In this document: positions 23,954 to 34,785 of the stretch, piece after piece | Numbering within the stretch: position 1 is the first letter of the stretch | How the letters are laid out: each line of letters starts with the position of its first letter | DNA from: Coprinellus micaceus | Lineage: Eukaryota > Basidiomycota > Agaricomycetes > Agaricales > Psathyrellaceae | Direction: 5' to 3' | DNA: 64,000 bases | Assembly: GCA_951394405.1 (NCBI GenBank) | Contig: OX596343.1 | Coordinates: forward strand, 1,178,001-1,242,000 | Position numbers and translations under genes: made by a program | The notes under the pieces: model-generated | What the model was told of the DNA's origin: nothing | The model's input: the letters and a program-made list of their open reading frames with translations, nothing else | The model's database searches: none

Positions 23954-26329
23954 AGGAGGAACGATCGGCTATCTCTCCATCGTTGTGCATCCGATCCATG
24001 CTGATAGCCGAGACAAGTGACCTAAGCATGCACATCCCTGTTCGCATCACCCAAGAAGACCGAAACATTGACACCTGAGGTTTCATCGATTGCGGCGCAG
24101 GAGGAAAATTCATAGACTCAAAATTCGCCCAAGACTACCAGATCAAGACTACTCCACTCCGTTACCCCATAGAAGCAAAAAACGTCGATGGAACCCCCAA
24201 TAAGCACGGGACCATCACCCACTACGTCAGACTCCCCATCACCATCAATCAGAAGACCAAGACCCACCAACTTTTCGTCTGCGGCCTTGGGAAACAAACC
24301 GTCATTCTAGGTTTCCCCTGGCTCAAAGACGAAAACCCGATCATAGATTGGAAGCTTGGCACCCTAACTTGGCGAACACCTGACACCAACCCGGTACCAA
24401 TCGCAATCCCAGAAATAGAACTCGATCCCCAGATAGAAGTTGAAGTCTTCTATCTCCAGAATGATGAACTCCACGAAGAAGAAGGGACACCGGCCCCTAT
24501 CTACATTGCAAGAACCACGCTATCACGCAAACTCATCTTACCCACCTACTCCAAATACCCCGACGAATTTGATGAGTTTGACAACTTCGATGATGAAATC
24601 AATGAAAAGACCGAAGAGGAGATCAAGGCAAATTTACCAGAAGCCTATCATGAATTTCTCGATGTTTTCAGCAAGAAAAACACCGACAAATTCCCAGCCA
24701 GTACGAAATACGACCACGCAATCAAGGTCAAAAACAGTTTCAAACCAAGAAGAATGAAGCCATACATACATTCTTTCACCCGATCAGGAGAAAGAAGTCA
24801 AAGAGTTCATCAAAGAGAACCTGAAACTAGGACGAATCCGACCGTCCCAATCACCCATGGGATCCCCAGTATTTTTCGTACAGAAAAAAAGCGGAAAACT
24901 CTGACTCTGCCAAGACTACCGATACCTCAACGAACACACAGTATCCGACGCCTATCCTATTCCCCGAATCGATGATCTTCTCAAAAGATTCCAGAAAGCC
25001 AAATACTTTTTCAAGATCGACTTGAAATGGGGATACAACAACGTCCAAATCAAGAAAGGCGATCAATGGAAAGCAGCCTTCTTGACCCAACAAGGGTTGT
25101 TTGAACCCACAGTCATGTTTTTCAGTCTGAAAAACTCTCCACCCACCTTCCAACGACTCATGGATGACGTCATTCAAGGACCTGACGTCATCACCGAAAC
25201 CACCCTTGCAAAGAGAGACAATAGAAACACTATCGCAAAAACATCCGACGAACCCGAAGAACCACCATGGGTCGAAGTATACATGGATGACACACTTGGA
25301 GCTGGAGAAACTAAAGAAGAATGTTGAAAAGAAGCTTTCTGCACCCTTCACAAACTCAGGAGGGCCGGACTCCCTGCCAATATCGACAAATGCGCATTTG
25401 AAGTCCCAGAAGTGGATTTCGTCGGATTTATCATTGGACATGGTAAAATCCGCATGGATCCAGACAAAATCAAGGGATTAACCGAATGGCCCATCCCAAC
25501 AAAGTTAAAGGAAGTATGATCATTCCTAGGCTTTGGAAACTTCTATCGACGCTTCATCAAAGGATACTCCACCATTGCCGCTCCACTACACGCCTCACAA
25601 GGAAAGGATGTTCCATTCGTCTGGTCTGACGAATGCAACACAGCCTTCAACCTCCTAAAAGAAAAGTTCACGTCATACCCAGTACTCCACCTCCCAAACC
25701 CAGACCAACCGTACCAGATCGAAGCAGACGCCTCCAAACACGCATCTGGAGCCGTCCTAACTCAGTTAGCCGAACATGGAGCAAGACATCCGATCTGTTT
25801 CATGTTGAAAACGTTGGACAGCGCCCAAAGAAACTACGAAATATACGACAGAGAACTCCTCGCCATCATTCACACCCTTGAGGAATGGCGACCGTTCATC
25901 CAAGGATCACCCTTCATAACAACAGTATACTCCAACCACCAGAACCTCACATACTGGAAAAACCCACAGAAACTCAGCCCCCGACAAGCCCGAGCGTGCC
26001 TCACTCTAGCAAAGTACAACTTTGAATTGAAACATCAACCCGCCACCAAGATGTTCCAATCAGACGCTCTATCAAGACAACCCGATCTATGCCGAGACGA
26101 AGAAGATCCGAAAGAAGTCACCATGCTTCCACCGGACTTATTCGTCAACCTAATAGATACTGTTCTCCAAGAACAAATCCTCAACTCCGACAAAGTGGAG
26201 CAAGAAGCAGCTGACGCACTAAAACTCCTATTGGAAGAAAGCCCCACAGAACTCCAAAATGATCTAGGAGACTGGACCGTCGAGACCAAAGACGACAAAC
26301 ATATGCTTTTCTGCAAAGGAAAAGCGTAC
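23954..26329 (+). pseudogene. pol: Gypsy pol, first part: protease, reverse transcriptase, RNase H
   Basis: Protease lies in a different frame from gag: FIDCGAGGKFID (active site DCG where D-S/T-G is usual) and VILGFPWLKDENPIIDWK. Reverse transcriptase follows: DYRYLNEHTVSDAYPIPRID, WGYNNVQIKKGDQWKAAF, and the catalytic YMDD at about 25,280. RNase H has IEADASKHASGAVLTQ and ENPQKLSPRQARA-like blocks, ending in KAY. Damage: TGA at 24076 in the protease, a 1-nt frameshift between about 24,771 and 24,776, then TGA at 24902, 25325 and 25517 in the RT region. The stops at 24902 and 25517 fall where Gypsy RTs have Arg (before LCQDYR and before SFLGFGNFYRRF), implying CGA>TGA. The frame then runs into the inserted DNA transposon at 26,330. 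Confidence 0.9.
26322..26329. repeat. Left target-site duplication AAGCGTAC
   Basis: AAGCGTAC (coding for part of K-A-Y in pol) abuts the transposon start and is repeated exactly at 32821-32828, after which the pol frame resumes. Confidence 0.95.
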
Positions 26330-27664
26330 CAAGGGTGGCTCGGACTTAATATAAACGACCGGACCTCCTAGTTAGTTAGTCCGGCCGCCAGGCCGGAACC
26401 GAGTTTCGGGACCCCTTCCCAAAGTCCTTTAAAATGGCCTGAATTGGCCCCAAGATGAGGTGTACAGGGTCTCTACAATATTTTATATCACACCAGGGCA
26501 AATAAAATGTAGAACCATGTCAGAATCGGGACAGAATGTGTACCAAGTCGCTTCGGTTCACGCAATATGGTAGGAGGCCCCTATTGATCTCGTGACCTCA
26601 CAAGCAATTTACTTGTCGCACAGGCTGTTCAACAACGCTCTCCGCAGGCACAGCTGGACAGTTACAGCATGCCCACCCAAGAACAGAAAGATGCGAAGAT
26701 GATTGAGTTCAATCTCCTAGTAGGGCCAGATGTGAGTATACAATGGGTGGTCTCATCTTGGAATCCCTAAAACTATCTACAGGGTCCAATTTATCGAAGA
26801 CAAGGAGAGCGCGAGCAAGTACGGTGTCCCAAGTGTGAGGAGTGGGTTACCCTCGGACCTGGGGCACTGGGAAATGTTGTGCACCGGCATGTGGACAGCA
26901 AGACATGTGCCGCCACCCAGAAGAAAATCGGAAAGCTCCCTCCGTCACCCAAACCAGAGAGGAAGACAATGCTATCGTTCTTCACTCGCAAACCCAAGGC
27001 TGCAAAAGTTGCAACCACCACCACAGAACCATCCCTCATTTCGGCTCAGCCCTCGTCAGAAATCCTAATCGATGAGGACCCCCTGCATCCCAACGAATCT
27101 GATCCCATGGTCGGCTCCAGCAACATTGTCCCCACCAACCCGCCTCCTGCATTGGGGATCCCAGCGAAGGTGATTTATAGTCCACAATCTGATCCCGCAT
27201 TCAACGACCGCCCCAAAGTGTGGCAAGAGCTCGCACACATCTCGAACAAGCTGGTGAGCCCTGCAGAAGGTGCAGAGAACGGCTACCTGGCGGAGTTCGA
27301 GGGACCTCCCGATAGCCACGATAACCCAATGGTTACGAACGACGACATCATGGAGGAGGTAGTAAACCCCCTCTGCCATCGGGTGTTTGGATATGGCGAG
27401 ATGATCAAGGAGGAGGACATAGTTGGCCTGAGGCCGGAACGACTCCAAGGGCTACTTGCTGTACTTCGGTACTTTGTTGAAGAGAGGGGTATTGGAGCGA
27501 TGATGTTCGAAGGCCGGTTGGCACGCCTCCTTGAGAGCTTGAAGAAGTGGTAAGCTAAGACGTCCAACATTGATCAATGTTTTCGCACTCACCTTGTCTC
27601 TAGGGGCGTTATCAAGGCTCCAAATGAACAGGCCTCGCTTCATCCACCCGCCGCACCCACACCA

Positions 27665-27672
27665 CCCACAGA
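27665..27672. repeat. Target-site duplication CCCACAGA of the MITE
   Basis: CCCACAGA precedes the MITE and is repeated at 27980-27987; removing the MITE plus one copy restores the transposase reading frame. Confidence 0.9.
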
Positions 27673-27979
27673 TAGTGATGGTCAAGGGTTTTGAAAACCT
27701 GCCGGGTTTGCGGGAAGGGTATGCGCGGGTACGGGTACGGGTAGACGTCCGCATACCCGTGGCGTTTTAAACGAGCCCAAGAACACCCAAAACGGACAGA
27801 AACTCGGAGGGTTATGAGTGAATTACCAAATTACTCATATCTCTGTCATTTCTCATCCGTTTTGGCTGTTCTTGGGCTTGTTCGACGCGGGAAACCCGCC
27901 GGGTTGCGGGTCAGGGTTCCCACGGGTACGGGTACGGGTCGCTGCGCCGCTACCCGCGGGTTACCCGTGACCATCACTA
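27673..27979. mobile_element. 307-bp hAT-type MITE inside the transposon
   Basis: Ends are TAGTGATGGTCA and its complement TGACCATCACTA, with an 8-bp duplication CCCACAGA, typical of non-autonomous hAT elements. The inside is almost palindromic: GGGTACGGGTACGGGTA runs near the left end have mirrored counterparts at the right, and the centre carries GCCCAAGAACACCCAAAACG with its near-complement. It has no coding capacity. Confidence 0.92.
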
Positions 27980-30900
27980 CCCACAGATGCTGCGAAGTCA
28001 GCAGTCGATCCCATCGAAATCCTCTTGGATCATGAAGACATCCTTGAAACGCACAACACGTTAGCCAAACCAACTGAATGCAACGGCTATCGGGTGGACA
28101 TACCGGGAGGGACTTCACCGTACATGTCCTACCCATTCGCACTTCATCAATTGATGAATTTACCATGGGAGTGCACAATCGTCGATGGCCAGCTATTCCT
28201 ACGTTCAAAGGAATGCTCTTGGGGTGTCGAAGTTGGCCGGGATGCTGCTGCGTGTCGTTCATGCTGCCGGCTTGCTCGTAACAATGCCCTGCAAGGCATA
28301 GTTCAACGGATGAAGGATGGGGTGCGCGAGGGAACGGGGTATGCATACCATAGCATCGGTGGGTTGCACCAACTTCTCCGAAGCAAATCCAGCACTACCG
28401 CCTTCGGCACCTGAATACTGCTCGGAAGCTCGCCCGAAAGGCTTGAACACTTGGAGAGCACAAGCGGTTTCTAGCAGCGGTGGCGAGTGGGAAGCTGGAA
28501 CGTGTGGATAGGGTCGTGAGGCTGGGGTTGAGGCAAGGGCGGAGCATCAAGTTTATGCTCTCGCAGTATTTAAAGGCGGCGAAGGGTTTATACAAGCCCA
28601 AGGACTACCAAGAAGAGGACTATATGCGTGGGTTAGTTCTGTGGAAGCTTGGGGGGAACAGACTCGCGAGTTTTGGGCACCGTGCACTCGGACTTCCATC
28701 AATTCCGACCCTCAAGAACCAAGTCCGCATTCCACCTGTCCGACTCTCCATCCGCCGCCCGACTGAAAAGGAGGTATCCAGCAATGTTGAATCATCGTTT
28801 AGCGGGGTTGAGGATGTCTTGAAGCCAAGTCCTGACTGCCCAGTCAACCACGCTGTGTTGATGATCGACGAGATCGCAACTGAGCCACGCCTTCGCTGGG
28901 ACCCAGCCACGAACGCATTTGCCGGGCTTTGCCGATCACATGCCCATACGGTTCCTGCAAGATTCGAGGCAGAAGATGATATGAAGGAGGTCTATCAAGG
29001 TGTAGATGAGGGGAGGGTGCATCTCGCAAGAGAGGTGAGTACGATGGTGGACGGAATCAAAACGAATTTTGATTCCGCCCGCCACGGCTGCTGATGACAT
29101 GCGACTCACACGCTCTATCTAGGCGACGATTGTGGCAGCCGGACTTCTCTCAGACGACCATCGACTCTATGCTGCGAGAACCTCAATGATCTCACCTGAC
29201 TGCAAGATGGAGACCGGTGCCGAGCACCTTGAGACTGTCCTCAAGCCCGCGCTTGCAGGATTCAACGCCCAGAAGGAATTAACCAACACAAGGGTGATCA
29301 GCATCGCCTCCGATGGCGAATCGCGCCGTGGTGCTGCCCTTGCTACAATGACATTCAAGGAGAAGCTATCTCCTGATTCTCCAATCTATGAGCAACTATC
29401 CTCCTTGCCGTTCATGAACCAGTACGTAGGGGACGACGATATCACTGCCGACAAGGATTGGAAGCACGTGTTCAAGCGCCTGCGGAATCTACTTCTCCGA
29501 GACAGTGGTATCGTGGTTGGTGGTACCCGTATCACCCCCTCTATTATCAAGAGCCACCTGCAGGAGGACTCCAATGCTACCGCAGATCACATCCGCTCGA
29601 TCCTCAATCCGGAGGATAAGCAGGATGTGCGTCTGGCGTTTGATTTATTGAAGGCGGTTTGGTCTCTTCCTGAAGCGACGACGAACGCAAATCCTGGCTT
29701 TGTTCGTGCTCGAAAGGCTCTCTGGACATTTGGGCGGTTTCTTTACCACCTCGTCTTCCCTTACTTGTGCGTAAAGCTCTCGCTCGCCGATCAGCTTGCA
29801 CATCTTGGAGCCGCCGCACATCTGGCGATGCTGTTCCACCTAACTGATGGGAAAGAGTGCATCCCGAATGCTCTCTATACCGACATCCAGATTATGGTGA
29901 AGAATGTCTTCTTTTGTGTCGCCAAGGTGAAGGACGACAATCCAAACGCCTCGTTCTGGATCATTCTTCTTGGAACAGATCGTCTCGAGGAACTCTTTGG
30001 GAATCTGCGGACGATGGTTGGCAATGACGCGAACTTGGACGCCCTTCAAACGTCCTGGCGTATCAGTGGAACGTCAGAGGTCGCAAACATACTCGCAAAA
30101 TATCCACACTGGGATCGTCCACCTCGGCGCCTGCAGGCACCCGCAATCGACCTCGATTGCAAGCCTCTACCCAGCACAACTGATCATCTCAAGCCACGAT
30201 CATGGGAGGGCAATACAAAGGTGAAATCGGTCACCCTGCAGACCTGTTGGGCGAAGGGGCGTCGAATGGTCGAAGACAGCATCCCTGATGCTGCCCCTGT
30301 GTTCGATACACTATCCAAGAAAGGTGCCACCGACGTCTCATCCGATTTCGACGTTCTATCACCCCATGGCAAGCTCCTTGTCAATATCGACACCTCAGGC
30401 GACCAGGCAGCGAACGACGTCGATGAAGACGGCTTCGGGGACGGCCTTATCACCCCTGCTTCCCTACACGACGAGCAGCTCGAACGTGACACCGATGCAC
30501 GCCTTGAGGTTGAAGATACCATGGAACAGGGCGACCTCGATGGACCTAGCATGATGCAGAACGAGGCCACATCGAAAATTGACAAGACGGTCGTGATTGA
30601 TGGAAAGATAGCCCTCAAGTCTCGTGCGCTCGCTAGCTGGGGAAGGAATCGAACTTCAGCAACGTCTACCGACCGCCTCAAGCGCGTTCAGCACGTTGAG
30701 CGGTACAGCTCCTCCGCCGTGGCATCTCAAAACGAATCTACGCACCTAAATGACCCCGACATAAGTGTGCCGACGTTGGTCATTCATGATCCCATCGCCA
30801 CCCTCTTGTGGAGCGACGAGAAGCTCTGGCTTTGTGTGGGGGAAGTTGTCAGTGTCAAGGTGGATGGAAAGTCGGTGGATGAAGTCGCTCACGAGTTCCT

Positions 30901-32800
30901 TGGCGAAGAGACAGTGCGAGTAACGTTCCAGCTCTTAGGGCTTCGTCCAGCTACGGTTGAGGAAGACCCGTCCGAGGCTAGTGACTGGCGAACTTACACG
31001 GACACCCCCGACCGTACCTTTTCCATTCCGGGTCGATTTATCGAATCTATCGACCCGACCGTCGCCTCTTTATCCAGCAGTGCTTCGAAGATATTCTATC
31101 TGCTCGACTCCGCATTCCTCGTCGCACTCTCAGCGGGGATATTGGCAAGGCTCGAGCTTTCTGATCTCAAGGTCGTACCGAAGATCGCCTCTAGCAAGCA
31201 CTTTCCCTATCAGGAAGCAGGTGGTGAGTTGGTTCGAATTTTCCGCTCGTTTAAGCGCCCATTAACGAATCACGCGCCCTTCGGCCGCTCCAGGTAAATC
31301 ATGCTTCCTATGTGAAGACGATCGAGACTTCAAAGACCTCGGAATTGCGAACACGGTCGAGTGCGAGTATTGCTCGCCACATCTTGCTCTAGATCTTGCA
31401 CAGAGCCAGCGGGTTCTGGAGCATAATGCTGCTCACATTCTCTTCGACCCGAAGGTAAAGAAGACAGATGAACCTTGTGGGCTTTGCCTTCGGCCGTCTT
31501 GCTCGAACTCGGGCTGCCTTTTTTTTGTCAAGAAAGGTAGTGGAGCCGATGCGGGTCTTACCATTGACAGAAAGCGAACAGACTGTCGCTACGCAGTCAA
31601 GTTCTATTACGGGAATGCAGCTACGTCAACATCCTCTGCACCATGCTCGAATGTCCCTATCCAATGCCCGCTCTGTCCTGAGAAGACCACCGCCATCTGG
31701 AAATACAACTTCGAGGCCCACTTTCGACGCCTACATCCTCGGCATGTCTCGCATGCACAGTTCACGAAGCTGTGGGATATCACGAGCTTTGAGAGGAAGG
31801 CACTTGAGCAAATCTGGAAGAAAAGGCATAATCTTTCTGTACGCCGTTCAAACGCCTCGAAACAACCTGAACTCGCTGTCTCCGACGCCCACAAGTCAAG
31901 CAATCACTCAATGTAAGATTCTGGACTTGTTATTCGTACAAATTCGCCCCTAACATGACTATTCATAGCCCATTGTCGTCCAGCTCGGGAGGGTTCGATT
32001 CTGCTGAGGAGAACGAACTCGAGCTCGGAAATTCGCAGCACGACTCAGAAAGCGAGTGTGAGGGTGACGACGAGCTCTACAAGTCCGGTGGAGCAAGCCC
32101 GACTTCAATGGAAGTTGATCCTCCTACACCCACCATCTCGTCGGTCCCAATGACTTCAAGTACAATGGTGCGTGCAATTAATGGCGTACTCATACCCATC
32201 GCCCTAACTATTATCCCTAGGGGTTCTCAAATGTCTCGGACATGTCTAGGAGTGCTGAGAACCATCCGCAGCAGGATGAGGTCGGAATCCCACAGGCGAG
32301 TACCAGTACTTCCACTTCCACACAGTCTCCTTCGGAAGCGCAAGGTGCAGCGACCACCTCTAGTGAGTCTGGAAATGGTGCTGGTCGTGGGCAGAGGACC
32401 AGGAAGCGGCCCGCACGCTATGAAGAGGTTGACGAATCGAAATCGTGCCTTTGCGGGAAGCCGGCACTCAATAACGACACTGATAGGGAGGAAGCCATCT
32501 GGGGCGTAGTGAGATGTGCTCGCAAAGGATGCGAGACGGTGACAGTGCGTCAAATCTATTTGAAAAATAATTCAGCCTACTCACATATATTCGTAGTTCC
32601 ATGGATGGTGTGTCAATTTAGAGCAGCAGTTGCCTGGGTGGAAGTGTGGGGCTTGCGAAAAGTCAAAGGGCAAAGAACCGGCTGCTAAGCGCCAGCGAAA
32701 ATGATGGCATTTCCTTTTATGGTAGGCCCCTGATTACGTAGTTAGTTAGTTCCTGCTCTCAATCATCGAACTTGAGTTTCCCGACCCTTAGTCCTGAACT

Positions 32801-32820
32801 TTAAGTCCGAGCCACCCTTG
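32801..32820. repeat. Right terminal inverted repeat of the P-like transposon
   Basis: The 20-bp sequence is the exact complement of 26330-26349 and is followed directly by the second AAGCGTAC. Confidence 0.95.
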
Positions 32821-32828
32821 AAGCGTAC

Positions 32829-34115
32829 ATCCCCAACGATATTGAACTCAGACGCAAAATCGTACAGTTACATCACGATTCTGCAACCCTGGGCCACCCT
32901 GGCGAACTGGGAACACTCAACGCCGTCAAAGAAGAATATTGGTGGCCCGGAATGCGCAAATTCATCAAGGAATACGTCAAAGGATGCACAGAATGTCAGC
33001 AGTTCAAAATCAACTGTCAACCCGTCAAACCCACACTACTTCCGATCATCGGACCTAAATCGAACCGCCCCTTTGCCCAACTATTGGTAGACTTCATCAC
33101 CGATCTACCACCGTCAAAAGGATACAACTCCATAATGATCGTGGTCGATCATGGTCTAAGGAAGGGGGTAATTTTAGAGCCCTGCAACAAGACGATTACA
33201 GCCAAGCAAACCGCAGACGCCTTTATTCACCATGTTTTCGCCAATTACGGCCTCCCCGACAAACTCATTTCCGATCGAGGCCCCCAATTCACATCCAAGA
33301 CGTTCCGCGACCTCCTAGAACATCTCAGAATCAACTCCGCACTATCAACAGCCTTTCACCCTCAGACCGATGGAGGCACCGAATGCGTCAACCAAGAAGT
33401 AGAAGCATACCTCGCTATCTATTGCTCTGCAAACCCAGCAACGTGGAGCCAAGCTCTACCAATCCTACAGTTCGTTCACAACTCCCGTAAACATGCCGAC
33501 AGAACCCACACCCCATTCGAACTCATCATGGGTACCCAACCTCGTGCCCTACCGGAAGCATTTGACAAGACAAACTTCCCAGACAACGAGGAACGATTCA
33601 AGGAGCTTCAAAAGTCCCGAGATGAAGCCCTATCTGCCCACGAACTAGCACGAAACCGCATGATCGAACGAATAGACAAGACATGGAAGCCATTCAAGCT
33701 AGGCAACCAAGTATGGCTAGACGCAAGGAACCTGAAGCTTCCATATCGATCAAAGAAGATGCAACCCAAGAGACTGGGACCATTCAAGATCATTGAATTG
33801 ATTGGACTCCGCGCATACAAATTGGAGCTCCCGAAAGGATGGAAGATCCACAACATTTTCCACATCTTGCTTCTAGTACCATTCCACTCCACCGAGGCCC
33901 ACGGCCCATCACATCCAGAACCTCCACCTGACATCATCGGTGGAGAAGAGGAGTACAAAATCGAAGGAATCATCAATCACAAGGTCAAGAACAACGGAGC
34001 AGTGGAGTATCTCGTCAAGTGGCTTGGCTACGACGAGACCAAGTGGTTCAAAGAAGACGAACTAGAACATAGCCAAGAGACTCTGGAAGACTATAAGAAG
34101 GCCAACGGTTCGTAG
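32829..34115 (+). CDS. pol: Gypsy pol, second part: integrase and chromodomain
   Basis: The frame resumes right after the duplicated AAGCGTAC. The zinc-binding HHCC region is present (HHDSATLGHPGELG, CTECQQFK). The catalytic DDE residues lie in LLVDFITDLPPSKGYNSIMI, KLISDRGPQFTSKTF and the Glu of TDGGTECVNQEVEAY. A GPY/F-like segment (KRLGPFKIIELIG) is followed by a C-terminal chromodomain (EYKIEGIINHKV, VEYLVKWLGYDETKWFKEDE; about 33,955-34,095). The chromodomain would steer integration to marked chromatin, as in other chromoviruses. No stop or frameshift is visible here, unlike upstream pol, but it cannot be expressed as part of pol because of the inserted transposon. Confidence 0.9.
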   Translation: MPNDIELRRKIVQLHHDSATLGHPGELGTLNAVKEEYWWPGMRKFIKEYVKGCTECQQFKINCQPVKPTLLPIIGPKSNRPFAQLLVDFITDLPPSKGYNSIMIVVDHGLRKGVILEPCNKTITAKQTADAFIHHVFANYGLPDKLISDRGPQFTSKTFRDLLEHLRINSALSTAFHPQTDGGTECVNQEVEAYLAIYCSANPATWSQALPILQFVHNSRKHADRTHTPFELIMGTQPRALPEAFDKTNFPDNEERFKELQKSRDEALSAHELARNRMIERIDKTWKPFKLGNQVWLDARNLKLPYRSKKMQPKRLGPFKIIELIGLRAYKLELPKGWKIHNIFHILLLVPFHSTEAHGPSHPEPPPDIIGGEEEYKIEGIINHKVKNNGAVEYLVKWLGYDETKWFKEDELEHSQETLEDYKKANGS

Positions 34116-34158
34116 CTTCAAAACAAACCAACTCCTCCACCACCAGCCTACTCCTACA

Positions 34159-34785
34159 ATGTTCGGAATCGCCCCCATCGCCAGCTCCACCCCCAAGAAC
34201 ACCTCCCCCAATGTCGCCACCACCACGTCCAGCACCTCCACCGTCTCCAGCACTGGCGCCGTCATCAATGCCCCCCAAGGGGCGGCCGCTGTTCTCACCC
34301 AGGCTGGCTACCTTCCCCTGGGTTTGTCCCAGGGCAACCCCAACGCCCCCATCCACTGGTCCTGCTTCGCCCCACCTCTTGGTCCATCGCGCACTCATAG
34401 CGCTTGGGCAACCCAAGCCCCTGCCTCCCATCTTGTCTCCCCCGATGTCGTCCGCCTCCCACGCCGCATCTTCGCCACCAGCAACCCCGAGAACATCGAC
34501 CTCCGCATCACCTTCACCGACGCCGAGGTCGCCTACGCCGAATCCACCATCGGCAGCATGACGACGTTCGACGACATCGTCAAGCAGACCGGCACAGGGG
34601 GCGTCCTCTTCGGCGCGGCCGACCCCAACAACCCCGACAAGCGATGGGGACAGTACATCCAACACGCCGAACAGGCCATGGGAGAAATCTCCCGGATCGA
34701 GAAGCTCTGCAACTCGGTCATCCACGCCTCCCCCCCTCAATACATCCGCAACATCCTCAACGCTGATGCGGGTGCTACGGGCTAG
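34159..34785 (+). CDS. Gypsy accessory ORF behind pol, first segment
   Basis: It starts MFGIAPIASSTPKNTSPNV about 44 nt after the pol stop. After a Ser/Thr/Pro-rich leader comes a helical region (ENIDLRITFTDAEVAYAEST, GQYIQHAEQAMGEISRIEKL). It ends abruptly at a TAG at the edge of an unrelated segment. The second segment at 36,139 appears to continue it, because together they have a gag-like order: helical domain then Cys/His-rich region. The function is unknown; a second nucleic-acid-binding structural protein is a guess. Base composition (GC-rich third positions) differs from the A-rich gag/pol codons of the same element. Confidence 0.6.
   Translation: MFGIAPIASSTPKNTSPNVATTTSSTSTVSSTGAVINAPQGAAAVLTQAGYLPLGLSQGNPNAPIHWSCFAPPLGPSRTHSAWATQAPASHLVSPDVVRLPRRIFATSNPENIDLRITFTDAEVAYAESTIGSMTTFDDIVKQTGTGGVLFGAADPNNPDKRWGQYIQHAEQAMGEISRIEKLCNSVIHASPPQYIRNILNADAGATG

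Larger units (their letters stand above)
26669..32690 (+). pseudogene. Transposase: BED-like finger, P/THAP9-like core, PHD-like finger
   Basis: Exons begin at 26669-26731 and 26783-27549, then 27604 onward (split by a MITE), about 28,400-29,034, 29123 to about 31,222, then several to about 32,690. Near residue 35 a finger CPKCEEWV...HRHVDSKTC (C-x2-C, then H-x5-C) resembles a BED finger. The core has, in order, MIDEIATEPRLRWD, ISIASDGESRRGAA, DKDWKHVFKRLRN and LLGTDRLEELFGNLRTMVGN, matching the DE / DGxxxxR / DxxHxxKxxRN / DxLExxFGxxR layout of P-element and THAP9 transposases. After the core are Cys-rich pairs (CFLCEDD, CEYCSPH, CPLCPEK...HFRRLHPRH), and at the end a PHD-like finger (CLCGKPA...CARKGCETV, HGWCVNLEQQLPGWKCGAC). 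Damage: MITE at 27,673, frameshift near 28,398, TGA at 28444 (likely CGA>TGA). The superfamily assignment is from motif resemblance only. Confidence 0.7.
26330..32820 (+). mobile_element. 6,491-bp DNA transposon with P/THAP9-like transposase
   Basis: The ends are perfect 20-bp inverted repeats, CAAGGGTGGCTCGGACTTAA at 26330-26349 and its complement at 32801-32820, flanked by the 8-bp duplication AAGCGTAC. It is inserted within one codon run of the Gypsy pol gene, between RNase H and integrase, so the target sequence is known exactly. The 8-bp duplication and CA..TG ends are shared by the hAT and P superfamilies (Zisupton also makes 8-bp duplications). The encoded protein has the motif order of P elements rather than hAT. 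The element carries its own MITE insertion and is defective. Confidence 0.93.

Noticed and set aside
26330..32820. KDZ (Kyakuja-Dileera-Zisupton) identity for the 6.5-kb transposon
   Set aside because: KDZ elements are common beside TET/JBP genes, but the KDZ hallmarks I know are not seen in this transposase, while P-type motifs are.
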